43,173 bases of DNA, from positions 1 through 43,173 of the forward strand of contig CADCBZ010000034.1 of assembly GCA_902799765.1 (NCBI GenBank). Direction: 5' to 3'. Position numbers and translations under genes: made by a program. The notes below the pieces were generated by a model. That model searched no databases, was not told the origin of the DNA, and saw nothing but the letters and a program-made list of their open reading frames with translations. Origin of the DNA: an uncultured Prevotellaceae bacterium (GTDB lineage Bacteria > Bacteroidota > Bacteroidia > Bacteroidales > Bacteroidaceae). Positions 17,258 through 25,218 of this stretch are shown piece after piece (within the stretch, counting starts at the first letter, position 1; the number at the start of each line of letters is the position of its first letter).

Positions 17258-18922
17258 TTATTTGTTGATCTCCAGATCGTTTTCAGCATATTTGGCCAGG
17301 CTCTCATCCTTGCTGGTGGCACTGCGCAGTGCTTCCTTAGCATCGACGGTGTTGCCCATACGGTTATAGACGATGGCTTTCAGATAGTCGGTTGTGGCAT
17401 CAGCTTGTTTGATTTGTTTGAGTGTGGCCTCAGCCATGGCATAGTTCTTGTTCAGGATCTGAGCCAGGGCTGCACTATTGGAACAGGTGTTACCGAAGCC
17501 TTGTTCTGCCTGTGCATAGTTACCCTTTGCCAGGTTCAGGTTACCCATGACCTCTGACAGTCCGTTGGCATCGGTGGCTGATGCGATGAGCAGTTCGGCT
17601 GTCTTCACATCGCCGTCTTTCAGTGCCAGCAGACCTTGGTTCGCCTTTGATTCTGGCAGTTTGGCATCGATACGTAATGCCTGTGCCAGCAGACTCTTGG
17701 CAGCCTCATAGTCACCACGGGCATAGGCGATGGTGGCTAAGTTGTTATAGGCACGGGCATCGTTTGGATAAACGGTCGTTGTGAGCTTATAGACAGCTTC
17801 CTGTTCGGCTGGTGTCTCTTTCAAGGTGGCACCATAGAGCAGTTCCTCAATACTCAGTTTCTTGGGGTCGGCCTGGATCTGGTCGAGAATCTGCTCATCA
17901 CTGCGACCGATGGTCTCATAATTGATGATAAGACGAGAACGGCGCAGTTGTGGCAGGATACCATCGGCCAGTTCACGGAAAGCAGATGAGATGTTCTTGA
18001 TCTGCTGTTCACGCTCCTGTGGATCCTTATACATCGCCAACACGCGCAGGATGATATCCTTGTCCTGGATGTTACTGGCTTTTACCAGTTCTTGGAATCC
18101 CTCCCAGTCCTGAGCCGTATATTTGGCATCCACATTGGCATTCATCTTAATCTTCTTCAACTCTTGGTTGACATACTGTTCAGATACTTTCTGACGCTCG
18201 TTGGCCAGTTTGTCGTTGATGTTGAAACCACCATCAGGTGAGGCGTATGCCGACACTTCCACATTATCCAAGTTCAGTCCTTCGCGGTCGTCGTTGATCT
18301 GCTTGAGCATTTTCACGAACTCTTTTACTGAGTTGTTCTTCAGTTCGCTTTTGCGGAGATTGGCCTGCTGAATCAAGAACTTGATATTTGCTTCCTGTTT
18401 CTTCTTGGTGATACGCTGATAGGCATCGGTAGCCACTGCTGCCTGAGCTGTTGTAATGGTGTGGCGATAAAGTTCAGAGGTCGCAATAATGCCATCGGCC
18501 ACCTTTACCTCAGGGATGGTGACCTGTTTTGACCCCAATCGCGCATCAAAGGTCATATATAGCTCAGCCTTGTTACAGTCGGCGTAGGCGAAGTTTGTCT
18601 TCAACGTATAGTTACCACCAGTATGATACCCAATGGTCTGATTATTGTCGGTCACGTTTTCTCCCTGGAAAGTGGCTTTATTACCCTGTACACGCTCTCC
18701 GTTGGCATAGCGCAGTTCAGGGATAATGGTTACCACAGCTTTCTTGTTCATGTACTTTTCCGGGAAATGACCATTGATGGTAGCAGGAACTGCACCCTTC
18801 TGGGTTTCCAGAGGATTAGGTGTCACCGTGAAATTGTCTGCTGAAAGAGGCCCCAACTTCGAACATGAAGTAAAGAGCATCGTTGAAACTACAGTCAGAA
18901 GAAGGAACTTTTTTTTCTGCAT
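17258..18922 (-). CDS. TPR lipoprotein with OmpA-like domain
   Basis: A 554-residue outer-membrane-type lipoprotein (signal MQKKKFLLLTVVSTMLFTSC). The N-terminal half contains beta-sandwich sequence, then an OmpA-like stretch (VSAYASPDGGFNINDKLANERQKVSEQYV, about residues 222-252) that in OmpA-type domains contacts peptidoglycan. From about residue 370 there are tetratricopeptide repeats (PNDARAYNNLATIAYARGDYEAAKSLLAQAL, then similar units to the end). Such proteins are common in Bacteroidales and may act as periplasmic scaffolds; no defined function is known to me. The ATG lies 25 bases from the 3' end of tRNA-Leu, with no separate promoter seen, so tRNA and mRNA probably come from one transcript. 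Confidence 0.83.
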   Translation of the reverse strand: MQKKKFLLLTVVSTMLFTSCSKLGPLSADNFTVTPNPLETQKGAVPATINGHFPEKYMNKKAVVTIIPELRYANGERVQGNKATFQGENVTDNNQTIGYHTGGNYTLKTNFAYADCNKAELYMTFDARLGSKQVTIPEVKVADGIIATSELYRHTITTAQAAVATDAYQRITKKKQEANIKFLIQQANLRKSELKNNSVKEFVKMLKQINDDREGLNLDNVEVSAYASPDGGFNINDKLANERQKVSEQYVNQELKKIKMNANVDAKYTAQDWEGFQELVKASNIQDKDIILRVLAMYKDPQEREQQIKNISSAFRELADGILPQLRRSRLIINYETIGRSDEQILDQIQADPKKLSIEELLYGATLKETPAEQEAVYKLTTTVYPNDARAYNNLATIAYARGDYEAAKSLLAQALRIDAKLPESKANQGLLALKDGDVKTAELLIASATDANGLSEVMGNLNLAKGNYAQAEQGFGNTCSNSAALAQILNKNYAMAEATLKQIKQADATTDYLKAIVYNRMGNTVDAKEALRSATSKDESLAKYAENDLEINK

Positions 18923-18947
18923 ATTATCTGAAGTGTTATAGTATTAG

Positions 18948-19033
18948 TGCCGCGAGCGGGACTCGAACCCGCACAACCATTTCTGGTCAAGGGATTTTAA
19001 GTCCCTCGTGTCTACCAATTCCACCATCACGGG
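18948..19033 (-). tRNA. tRNA-Leu (anticodon UAA)
   Basis: The minus strand folds as an 86-base class II tRNA: D-arm with GGTAGACACG, anticodon arm AGGGA-CTTAAAA-TCCCT (anticodon UAA), long variable arm ACCA...TGGT, T-arm GCGGG-TTCGAGT-CCCGC and discriminator A. No CCA is encoded. The acceptor stem pairs from 2:71 to 7:66 (one G-U), but position 1 is C facing C72, where G1 would be expected. This may be a real oddity, a sequence error, or a reason the gene is weak. Confidence 0.93.
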
Positions 19034-19088
19034 TAAGCCTAATAATTGGAATAGCCAAACATTTTACACAATTTTTAGATTTTTGGTG

Positions 19089-19646
19089 TTAATTCCAGGC
19101 ACGGATAATGCTACCATCGAGGGCTGCATTGTATTTGAGGAGCTGACGGCCGCCTGCGCCCTCGGCTACAACACCATTGTTGACATCGTAAGTGCGATTG
19201 CATTTGGCACAATGCAGTTGAAGACCGTTGTCCTGCCAGGTCAGGGGATAGTTGTAACCCCCATAATCAGAGAGGCAGTTGGGGCACTGTCCATCCCACG
19301 CGAGTAGGGTGAAATCATAGGTACTGGTACCGATGATGATACAGTCATTGGCACCTAGGTAATAATTGAACTGAGACTCGCGTTCCGTGGTAAGGGCCAC
19401 ATCTTCTTTGGCGTTATCATAGTTACGAGTGGTTTTCAGATGACGGATGCCTTGGTTATCAACATAGGTCTGTACCTGACAGAAATGGCCGTTATTGCCA
19501 AGGATGCCCGTCAGCTGGCAGGGCAGGGGGTGGAGTGAGGTGTCGAAGATGAACTGGCAGCGGTTCTCACGACTGATACTGTCGTTGGCGTTGCAGGCTG
19601 CCATCATCAGACAGACGGACAAAAGAAAGAGTTTAAATTTATTCAT
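19089..19646 (-). CDS. Lipoprotein with a two-CxxC zinc-ribbon-like C-terminal domain
   Basis: A 185-residue protein of unknown function. It has a lipoprotein signal (MNKFKLFLLSVCLMMAAC, Cys18). The C-terminal half holds DGQCPNCLSDYGG and LHCAKCNRTYDVNNG, two CxxC pairs about 24 residues apart that could bind zinc; the arrangement also resembles the cluster-binding loops of a Rieske domain, but the His residues of a true Rieske site are missing. It ends LLKYNAALDGSIIRAWN. Its start overlaps the argH stop by four bases (ATGA), so it is coupled to argH, although no link in function is obvious. Confidence 0.75.
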   Translation of the reverse strand: MNKFKLFLLSVCLMMAACNANDSISRENRCQFIFDTSLHPLPCQLTGILGNNGHFCQVQTYVDNQGIRHLKTTRNYDNAKEDVALTTERESQFNYYLGANDCIIIGTSTYDFTLLAWDGQCPNCLSDYGGYNYPLTWQDNGLQLHCAKCNRTYDVNNGVVAEGAGGRQLLKYNAALDGSIIRAWN

Positions 19647-20977
19647 CTGCCTAAGAGTTTACGCTCCGCTTCTGTCATACGCTCAAAGTGGAAGCCATCA
19701 AGGGTCTGTTGCATGATTTTGCCGATTTCATCGTTACAGAGGTTGCCGATGGAACCCTCATGGGTGTGATGGATCTCGTGGTTGGCCTGGAACTTGCCGG
19801 CTTCAATGTCGAGTCCCACCTTCTTATAGGCATCGCGGAAGGGCATGCCGTCGGCGGCCAGACGATTCACTTCCTCAACAGAGAACATCGGGTCGTACAT
19901 CGGGTTGTCGAGGATATGCTCGTTGACCTCTATCTTATTAATAATGTAGGCAGTCATCTGGAGACAATCCTTCAGTTCATCGAAAGCAGGGAGGAAGACT
20001 TCCTTGATAATCTGCAGGTCGCGGAAGTAGCCACAGGGCAGGTTGTTCATGATGAGCATCACCTGTTGGGGAAGCGACTGGAGTTTGTTGGATTTGGCAC
20101 GAATCAACTCGAAGACATCGGGATTCTTCTTATGAGGCATGATGGATGAACCCGTGGTGCACTCTTTCGGGAGTTTTACGAATGAGAAGTTCTGGGAGTT
20201 GAACAGACAGGCATCGAAAGCCAGTTTGGCCAGCGTACCGGCGATGGTAGCGATGGCGAAGCCGACATTACGCTCCATCTTTCCGCGCCCCATCTGGGCA
20301 TAGACCACATTGTAATCCATCGAATCGAAACCCAACAACTCTGTGGTCATCGTACGATTGAGCGGGAAAGAAGAACCATAGCCTGCTGCCGAACCAAGGG
20401 GATTGCGGTTGGTCATCTTATAGGCGGCCTGCAGGAAAAGCATGTCGTCAGTAAGGCTCTCAGCGTAGGCACCGAACCAGAGACCGAAGCTGGAGGGCAT
20501 GGCAATCTGAAGGTGGGTATAGCCTGGCATGAGCACATCCTTATATTGGTTGCTCTTCTGGATCAGTTCGTCGAACAAAATCTTGACGCCATCAGCGATC
20601 TCCTTCAGTTCATGACGTGTGAAGAGCTTCAGATCCACCAACACCTGATCGTTACGTGAACGACCGGAGTGAATCTTCTTACCCATATCACCCAGACGAC
20701 GGGTGAGGATCATCTCCACCTGAGAGTGGACATCCTCGACACCCTCCTCAATCACGAACTCACCACGTTCAGCTGTTTGGTAGATGTCCTTCAGCTCAGC
20801 AAGCAGTTGGGGAAGTTCATCATGCTCCAGAAGTCCGATGGATTCGAGCATTGTGATATGAGCCATGGAACCCAGCACATCGTATTTGGCCAGATAAAGA
20901 TCCATCTCACGGTCACGTCCGACGGTGAAACGCTCTATCTCTTTGTTGACCTCAAAATTCTTTTCCCAGAGTTTCAT
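19643..20977 (-). CDS. argH: Argininosuccinate lyase
   Basis: Splits argininosuccinate into arginine and fumarate, the last step of arginine synthesis. The protein has 444 residues, the usual length. The fumarase/aspartase-superfamily signature GSSIMPHKKNPD is present (about residues 273-284), as are SGRSRNDQV and TRHELKE of the family's first conserved region and PGYTHLQIAMP of the second. It lies 17 bases after the SRPBCC gene and downstream of pyrE, in an operon that puts arginine and pyrimidine steps together. Translation is coupled to the following lipoprotein gene by an ATGA overlap. Confidence 0.96.
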   Translation of the reverse strand: MKLWEKNFEVNKEIERFTVGRDREMDLYLAKYDVLGSMAHITMLESIGLLEHDELPQLLAELKDIYQTAERGEFVIEEGVEDVHSQVEMILTRRLGDMGKKIHSGRSRNDQVLVDLKLFTRHELKEIADGVKILFDELIQKSNQYKDVLMPGYTHLQIAMPSSFGLWFGAYAESLTDDMLFLQAAYKMTNRNPLGSAAGYGSSFPLNRTMTTELLGFDSMDYNVVYAQMGRGKMERNVGFAIATIAGTLAKLAFDACLFNSQNFSFVKLPKECTTGSSIMPHKKNPDVFELIRAKSNKLQSLPQQVMLIMNNLPCGYFRDLQIIKEVFLPAFDELKDCLQMTAYIINKIEVNEHILDNPMYDPMFSVEEVNRLAADGMPFRDAYKKVGLDIEAGKFQANHEIHHTHEGSIGNLCNDEIGKIMQQTLDGFHFERMTEAERKLLGR

Positions 20978-20994
20978 CTTTTATTTTTTTACCT

Positions 20995-21426
20995 TTACAC
21001 GTAATGGATCTGTGCGAGGGCATCGGCAATCTTCTCGACACCATCTTGGAGTGGCTTCTCGACCATGCTCTTGATGAAGGGGTTGAGTTCTGCCTTCACA
21101 GTGACCTTCATTTTGGAGTTATTCTCGTCAACGGGCAAGACCTGTACCCATACATTGAAGGGAACAGGTGACTGTACCGTCTCGAACTTGATACATTTGG
21201 GCTCCTCACGGTCACAGATACGGAGTTTGAGCTCACCGACAGGAGCCACGTTGAGGCTCACAGTATCCTGGTCGAAACTGAAGTCACTGACTTTATCCTC
21301 AGGTACACGGTCGCGCACCTTTTCAAGGTTGTTGAGGTCGCTGATATTATCATATACGGCCTGCTGAGGGTAGGGCACATGCTTGACGCTACTCTCGAAT
21401 TTGCTTTCACTTCCGAATAATCCCAT
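20995..21426 (-). CDS. SRPBCC-fold protein
   Basis: A 143-residue cytoplasmic protein. The pattern ESSVKHVPYPQQAVYDNISDLNNLEKV... then alternating strands and a final amphipathic helix (FIKSMVEKPLQDGVEKIADAL) fits the START/polyketide-cyclase (SRPBCC) fold, which binds hydrophobic ligands. The start is taken at ATG 21426; the frame is open upstream but there it overlaps pyrE. It sits 11 bases after pyrE and 17 bases before argH. No catalytic residues can be named and the ligand is unknown. Confidence 0.8.
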   Translation of the reverse strand: MGLFGSESKFESSVKHVPYPQQAVYDNISDLNNLEKVRDRVPEDKVSDFSFDQDTVSLNVAPVGELKLRICDREEPKCIKFETVQSPVPFNVWVQVLPVDENNSKMKVTVKAELNPFIKSMVEKPLQDGVEKIADALAQIHYV

Positions 21427-21437
21427 AGGTCTGAATA

Positions 21438-22067
21438 TTATTGTTTCCAAGTTTCGGGGCTCTTGCGCCATTCGGCGAGCACAGCCTTCTCTTCTTCCTT
21501 GATATAGCCGATCTTGGCTGCTTCTTCTACCACATGATTGTAGTCAGTAAGGGTGATGAGCTTCACACCTGCCTCCTCGAAGGCCTTTTCTGCCACAGGA
21601 AAGCCATAGGTGAAGGATGCTACCATACCCACAACTTCTACACCATATTCACGCAGCGCAGCTACAGCCTTCAGAGAGGAACCACCTGTAGAGATAAGAT
21701 CCTCGACCACCACCACTTTCGCACCTTTCTCTATCTCGCCTTCAATCTGGTTGCCCATACCGTGATCTTTCGGTTTCGGACGAACATAGGAGAATGGCAG
21801 ACCGAGTTGATCGGCTACAAGCGCCCCTTGGGCGATAGCACCAGTGGCAACACCAGCCACAGCCTCTGCCTCAGGGAAATACTCCTGGATGGCATGACAG
21901 AGCTCCAGTTTGACAAAGGAACGTAATGCTGTGAATGAAAGTGTCTTACGGTTGTCTGTGTAAATAGGTGATTTCCAGCCTGATGCCCATGTGAAGGGAT
22001 CGTTTGGCTGCAGTTTGATGGCTTTGATTTCCATCAGTTTGCGTGCTAATTGATTCTTGATGTCCAT
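21438..22067 (-). CDS. pyrE: Orotate phosphoribosyltransferase
   Basis: Makes orotidine 5'-phosphate from orotate and PRPP in de novo pyrimidine synthesis. The 209-residue length and the PRPP-binding motif VVVVEDLISTGGSSLKA (about residues 117-133) are typical; FTWASGWKSPIYTDNRK and PKDHGMGNQIEG complete the family pattern. It opens the pyrE-SRPBCC-argH-lipoprotein cluster. A minus-strand -7 box TATCTTTG lies at 22090-22097, 22 bases before the start, and an octamer repeat array lies immediately upstream of it. Confidence 0.96.
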   Translation of the reverse strand: MDIKNQLARKLMEIKAIKLQPNDPFTWASGWKSPIYTDNRKTLSFTALRSFVKLELCHAIQEYFPEAEAVAGVATGAIAQGALVADQLGLPFSYVRPKPKDHGMGNQIEGEIEKGAKVVVVEDLISTGGSSLKAVAALREYGVEVVGMVASFTYGFPVAEKAFEEAGVKLITLTDYNHVVEEAAKIGYIKEEEKAVLAEWRKSPETWKQ

Positions 22068-22089
22068 ATTGTCAACGTTGATTTGGCTG

Positions 22090-22097
22090 CAAAGATA
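22090..22097 (-). promoter_or_regulatory. -7 box of the pyrE operon
   Basis: CAAAGATA on the plus strand reads TATCTTTG on the minus strand. The place of the -33 element is taken up by the octamer repeats at 22097-22136, which offer no exact TTTG. Confidence 0.5.
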
Positions 22098-22136
22098 GTA
22101 AAAAAGTAAGAAAGTAAAAAGGTAAAAGGGTAAAAA
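22097..22136. repeat. Octamer tandem repeat, five units
   Basis: Five consecutive 8-base units (AGTAAAAA, AGTAAGAA, AGTAAAAA, GGTAAAAG, GGTAAAAA) fill the space between the comF 3' end and the pyrE -7 box. The unit length is exact although the bases vary. Such a tract could change promoter spacing by slipped-strand mispairing. Confidence 0.75.
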
Positions 22137-22148
22137 ATGATAAAAAGC

Positions 22149-22844
22149 CTATGATTTGGCGAAACCGAGGGAGAGGATGCTGATGCGAACGTTGCCAGCT
22201 TGACAGAGTGCCTTGGCACAAGCCATGCATGTGGCGCCAGTGGTGACAACATCATCAATGAGCAGCAGATGTTGACCACTGACAGCTTTGGCATCGATGA
22301 GTTCAAAGACATGTTCCACATTGTCATGACGCTCCCAGCGCCCTTTGTTGGTCTGACTGCCTTCGAAAACTGTGCGACGTACGACCTTCTTGAGAATCGG
22401 CAATCCTGTGATATCACTGACACCCTGGGTAATCTCCTCACTCTGGTTGTAGCCTCGTTGATGCTGACGTCTTTTTGCAAGCGGAACAGGCACAATTCCA
22501 TCGATTCCATCGAAGAATCCCGCAGATTGAATCTCCTTGGCAAGCATACGTCCGATGGTGGTGCCGATATCTGGTCGGTTTTTATATTTCAGTTCATAGA
22601 TGATGTTGGCAGTTTGGGCGTGGGGCTCGTAATAGAAGAAGGCCGTGGCACGTTCAATAGGAATCTGTGCCCAAAACAGACGGGCCATCTCATTCTCATA
22701 AGCGTTGTGATGGAATCCAGTGCGTGGCAGATGGAAATTGCATTTGGAACAGATAACTTCTTCAGTGACCGACAGTCTATGTCCGCAGACGACACAGAGC
22801 CGTGGAGAAATCAAATCGAGTAGTCTTCGCCAGAAGGATATCAT
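22149..22844 (-). CDS. comF: ComF-family phosphoribosyltransferase-like protein
   Basis: A 231-residue ComF/GntX-type protein. The N terminus has a four-cysteine zinc finger (CVVCGHRL...CSKCNFHLP), and the C-terminal half is a type I phosphoribosyltransferase fold with the PRPP loop LLLIDDVVTTGATC. ComF supports DNA uptake in naturally transformable bacteria; together with the ComM-like gene in this window it hints at conserved competence functions, though both are widespread in non-competent species too. It follows recX by 5 bases and ends the prmC-recX-comF cluster. Confidence 0.9.
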   Translation of the reverse strand: MISFWRRLLDLISPRLCVVCGHRLSVTEEVICSKCNFHLPRTGFHHNAYENEMARLFWAQIPIERATAFFYYEPHAQTANIIYELKYKNRPDIGTTIGRMLAKEIQSAGFFDGIDGIVPVPLAKRRQHQRGYNQSEEITQGVSDITGLPILKKVVRRTVFEGSQTNKGRWERHDNVEHVFELIDAKAVSGQHLLLIDDVVTTGATCMACAKALCQAGNVRISILSLGFAKS

Positions 22845-22849
22845 AACAC

Positions 22850-23335
22850 TCAGAGAGCTGTTTCAAAGTCGTCTTCATCGACATCAAGACACTGACGGAT
22901 GATATCGAATGTAAAACCTCGTCCTATTGCAAAACGAACAAGTTTCTGGTTAAGCTCGTAATCGTTTTGGGCTTTGATGGTCTTTCGTTTCTGATGGAGT
23001 AACGGACGGAGCACGTTAAGATACTCGTTATCGTCGATTTCATCGAGCACCTGCTGTTGGATTTTCGGGTTGATGTGTTTGAGCCAGAGACCCTGTTGCA
23101 CCTTACGGCGCCCCCATTTATTGTATCGGATTTTGTCTTTTACAAAGGCTCGGGCATAACGCTCGTCGTCAATATATCGTTCGCTGACGAGTCGTTGGAT
23201 GATGCGATCTTGTGCTGATTCATCGATATCCCAACGCTTGAGTTTGTCGCGCATCTCCTGTTCACAATGCTCTGCTTGGGCACAAAGGGCAGCCAACTGA
23301 AGGTAGGCTTCCTGTTCTGTGATTGCTTTTTTCAT
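22850..23335 (-). CDS. recX: RecX-family regulator of RecA
   Basis: A 161-residue, charged, three-helix-repeat protein of the RecX family, which binds RecA filaments and limits recombination. The patterns CEQEMRDKLKRWDID, RLVSERYIDDERYARAFVKDK and RYNKWGRRKVQQGLWLK are the conserved RecX repeats. Its start overlaps the prmC stop by 4 bases and its stop is 5 bases before comF, so the three genes form an operon. Confidence 0.9.
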   Translation of the reverse strand: MKKAITEQEAYLQLAALCAQAEHCEQEMRDKLKRWDIDESAQDRIIQRLVSERYIDDERYARAFVKDKIRYNKWGRRKVQQGLWLKHINPKIQQQVLDEIDDNEYLNVLRPLLHQKRKTIKAQNDYELNQKLVRFAIGRGFTFDIIRQCLDVDEDDFETAL

Positions 23336-24168
23336 TTCTTAGTGGCTTTAAGGAAACGTTGTTTGCCGTATAGATCCTGACGGTATTCAATGCCAGAGAA
23401 ACCTAATTGGTGAAGATATTCTCCAACAGCCTCTGCTGTCAGTGGGTTCAGTTCGAAGAAGAGCTTGCCGCCCTTAGTGAGGTGCTGCCAGGCAAAGTCG
23501 GCAATCCTCTGGTAGAAGATGATGGGATTGTCATCTGGTGCGAAGAGGGCTATAGCGGGTTCATAGTCAAGTACGTTTTGCGCCATTCCATCGCGTTCTG
23601 AGGGTTTGATATAGGGGGGATTGCTGACAATGATGTCATAAGTCGTCTGACCAAGTATAGCGTTTGCATCGAGGATATTATGTTTCTCAATAGTCACGTT
23701 GACGCCCTGACGCGTGGCATTCTCGTGAGCTATTCGGAGTGCATCGTCTGAGATATCCCAGGCAGAGACTTGTGCACGAGGCAATTCGGCTGCAAGGGTA
23801 ATGGCAATGCAACCACTCCCCGTCCCGATATCCAATAACTGTTTAGCATGCTTGGATTCCGAGACGATCCATCCGCATAGTTCGGCAGTCTCCGGACGGG
23901 GGATGAGTACACCAGGGGCTACATGAAACTGTCGAGTAGCAAAATCGGCTACACCTAATATATATTGTACGGGTTCCCCTTTTTCAAGCCTTTGCATGAT
24001 TTTTTCCAGTTCTGCTTGGTCATCTGCAGATAATTGTGTAACTTTGCCGCAAATAATGTCTGTCAGCGACAGGCCGAAGCGCACGTCGAGCACCCAGCGG
24101 ACGAGAGCCTTAGCCTCGCCTACTTCGTAGCATGTAGTCAGTCTCTGGCAGAGCGTTTCGTATGTCAT
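23332..24168 (-). CDS. prmC: Release-factor glutamine N5-methyltransferase
   Basis: Methylates the GGQ glutamine of peptide-chain release factors. The 278-residue protein has the helical N-terminal domain, the SAM-binding motif LLDIGTGSGCIAITLA and the catalytic NPPY motif in DIIVSNPPYIKPSERD, all diagnostic for PrmC/HemK. It is the first gene of the prmC-recX-comF operon, divergent from ribD. A clear minus-strand promoter lies at 24177-24207. Confidence 0.95.
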   Translation of the reverse strand: MTYETLCQRLTTCYEVGEAKALVRWVLDVRFGLSLTDIICGKVTQLSADDQAELEKIMQRLEKGEPVQYILGVADFATRQFHVAPGVLIPRPETAELCGWIVSESKHAKQLLDIGTGSGCIAITLAAELPRAQVSAWDISDDALRIAHENATRQGVNVTIEKHNILDANAILGQTTYDIIVSNPPYIKPSERDGMAQNVLDYEPAIALFAPDDNPIIFYQRIADFAWQHLTKGGKLFFELNPLTAEAVGEYLHQLGFSGIEYRQDLYGKQRFLKATKK

Positions 24169-24176
24169 AGTGGGTA

Positions 24177-24207
24177 CAAAGATAGTGCAAATCGAATGAA
24201 ATACAAA
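24177..24207 (-). promoter_or_regulatory. Promoter of the prmC-recX-comF operon
   Basis: On the minus strand, TTTG (plus 24204-24207) is followed after 19 bp by TATCTTTG (plus 24177-24184), an exact match to the Bacteroidota promoter. The transcription start falls at or close to the prmC ATG, so the leader would be very short. Confidence 0.72.
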
Positions 24208-24249
24208 ATAAATTGCGATTTATTTTAAAATTTAAAAGGTAAAATAATA

Positions 24250-25182
24250 ATGACTGAGGACGAGAAATACATGCGGCGTTGTCTGCAGTTGGCGCAGAAT
24301 GGCCATCAGAATGCCAAACCGAATCCGATGGTAGGTGCAGTGATCGTGTCTGCCGACGGGCGGATTATCGGTGAGGGTTATCATGTGCGTTGTGGTGAAG
24401 GGCATGCCGAAGTGAATGCTTTTGCCTCTGTGAATGCAGAAGATGAACCGCTGTTGTCAGAGGCTACCATCTATGTGAGTCTGGAGCCTTGTTCACACTA
24501 TGGAAAGACGCCCCCTTGTGCTGACCTGATCATCAAGAAAGGTGTACGGCGCGTGGTGGTAGGCTGTGTGGATCCTTTTGCAGAGGTCCAGGGCCGCGGT
24601 ATTCGCAGGTTGCGTGAGGCTGGCATCGAGGTGGAAGTGGGTGTACTCGAGAAGGAGTGTATGACACTGAACCGACGTTTCTTCACATTTCATCGTGAAC
24701 AGCGCCCTTATATCATCCTGAAATGGGCTCAGACAGCCAATGGCTTTATCGATGACCATTTCAAACCGGTACAGATATCGAATGACTTTACCAAGATGCT
24801 ATCTCATAAGCTTCGTGCGGAGGAAGATGCCATTCTTGTGGGACGTGTGACTGATGAACGCGAGCATCCTCAGTTGACTGTCCGTGAGTGGAGTGGCTCT
24901 GATCCGAAACGACTGGTCATCGATCATGCCCATCCTCTGAATTTGGAGAGTCTGTATAGTCATCAGATACAGTCGTTGATTGTAGAAGGTGGTGCTAGGA
25001 CCTTACAGTCGTTCCTTGACAAAGGCCTTTGGGATGAACTGCGTGTGGAGACAAACTTCGGCATGACGGTCAGCGATGGTACCCGGGCCCCCCTCGTTCC
25101 TGCTGACGCGGTGGTGAGCGAAACCATCCGAGACGGCGCGAATCAATTGGTATGCTATCACAAAATAATCCCCGAAAGTTGA
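24250..25182 (+). CDS. ribD: Riboflavin biosynthesis protein RibD with shortened reductase domain
   Basis: Bifunctional deaminase/reductase of riboflavin synthesis. The deaminase half (about 1-145) is complete, with zinc ligands in GHAEVNAF and EPCSHYGKTPPCADLI. The reductase half begins ILKWAQTANGFID...ISNDF. Between PKRLVIDHAHPLN (about residue 228) and LESLYSHQIQSLIVEGG the protein lacks some 40-50 residues that RibD proteins normally have there, including a central strand of the NADPH-binding fold. The total of 310 residues is correspondingly below the usual 350 or so. The reading frame is intact. Whether the reductase works is doubtful; the deaminase should. The stop codon lies in the loop of the downstream hairpin. 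Confidence 0.92.
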   Translation: MTEDEKYMRRCLQLAQNGHQNAKPNPMVGAVIVSADGRIIGEGYHVRCGEGHAEVNAFASVNAEDEPLLSEATIYVSLEPCSHYGKTPPCADLIIKKGVRRVVVGCVDPFAEVQGRGIRRLREAGIEVEVGVLEKECMTLNRRFFTFHREQRPYIILKWAQTANGFIDDHFKPVQISNDFTKMLSHKLRAEEDAILVGRVTDEREHPQLTVREWSGSDPKRLVIDHAHPLNLESLYSHQIQSLIVEGGARTLQSFLDKGLWDELRVETNFGMTVSDGTRAPLVPADAVVSETIRDGANQLVCYHKIIPES

Positions 25183-25196
25183 CTTTCGGGGATTAT
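25165..25196. terminator. Bidirectional terminator hairpin at the ribD end
   Basis: A 15-bp perfect stem (25165-25179 with 25182-25196; core CCCCGAAAGT/ACTTTCGGGG) with two unpaired bases at its tip contains the last ribD codons, and the TGA stop (25180-25182) sits at the tip. U-rich tracts follow on both strands, though neither is long. It separates the convergent ribD and lipoprotein genes. Confidence 0.8.
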
Positions 25197-25218
25197 ATTA
25201 TTAATAAGGTGTAACCTC

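Noticed and set aside
22138-24168. A competence island (comF together with the ComM-like gene)
   Set aside because: The genes are over 6 kb apart in separate operons and both are common housekeeping genes in Bacteroidota.
24169-24249. FMN riboswitch before ribD
   Set aside because: The space is only 81 bases, AT-rich, and is taken by the prmC promoter; no conserved riboswitch core was seen.
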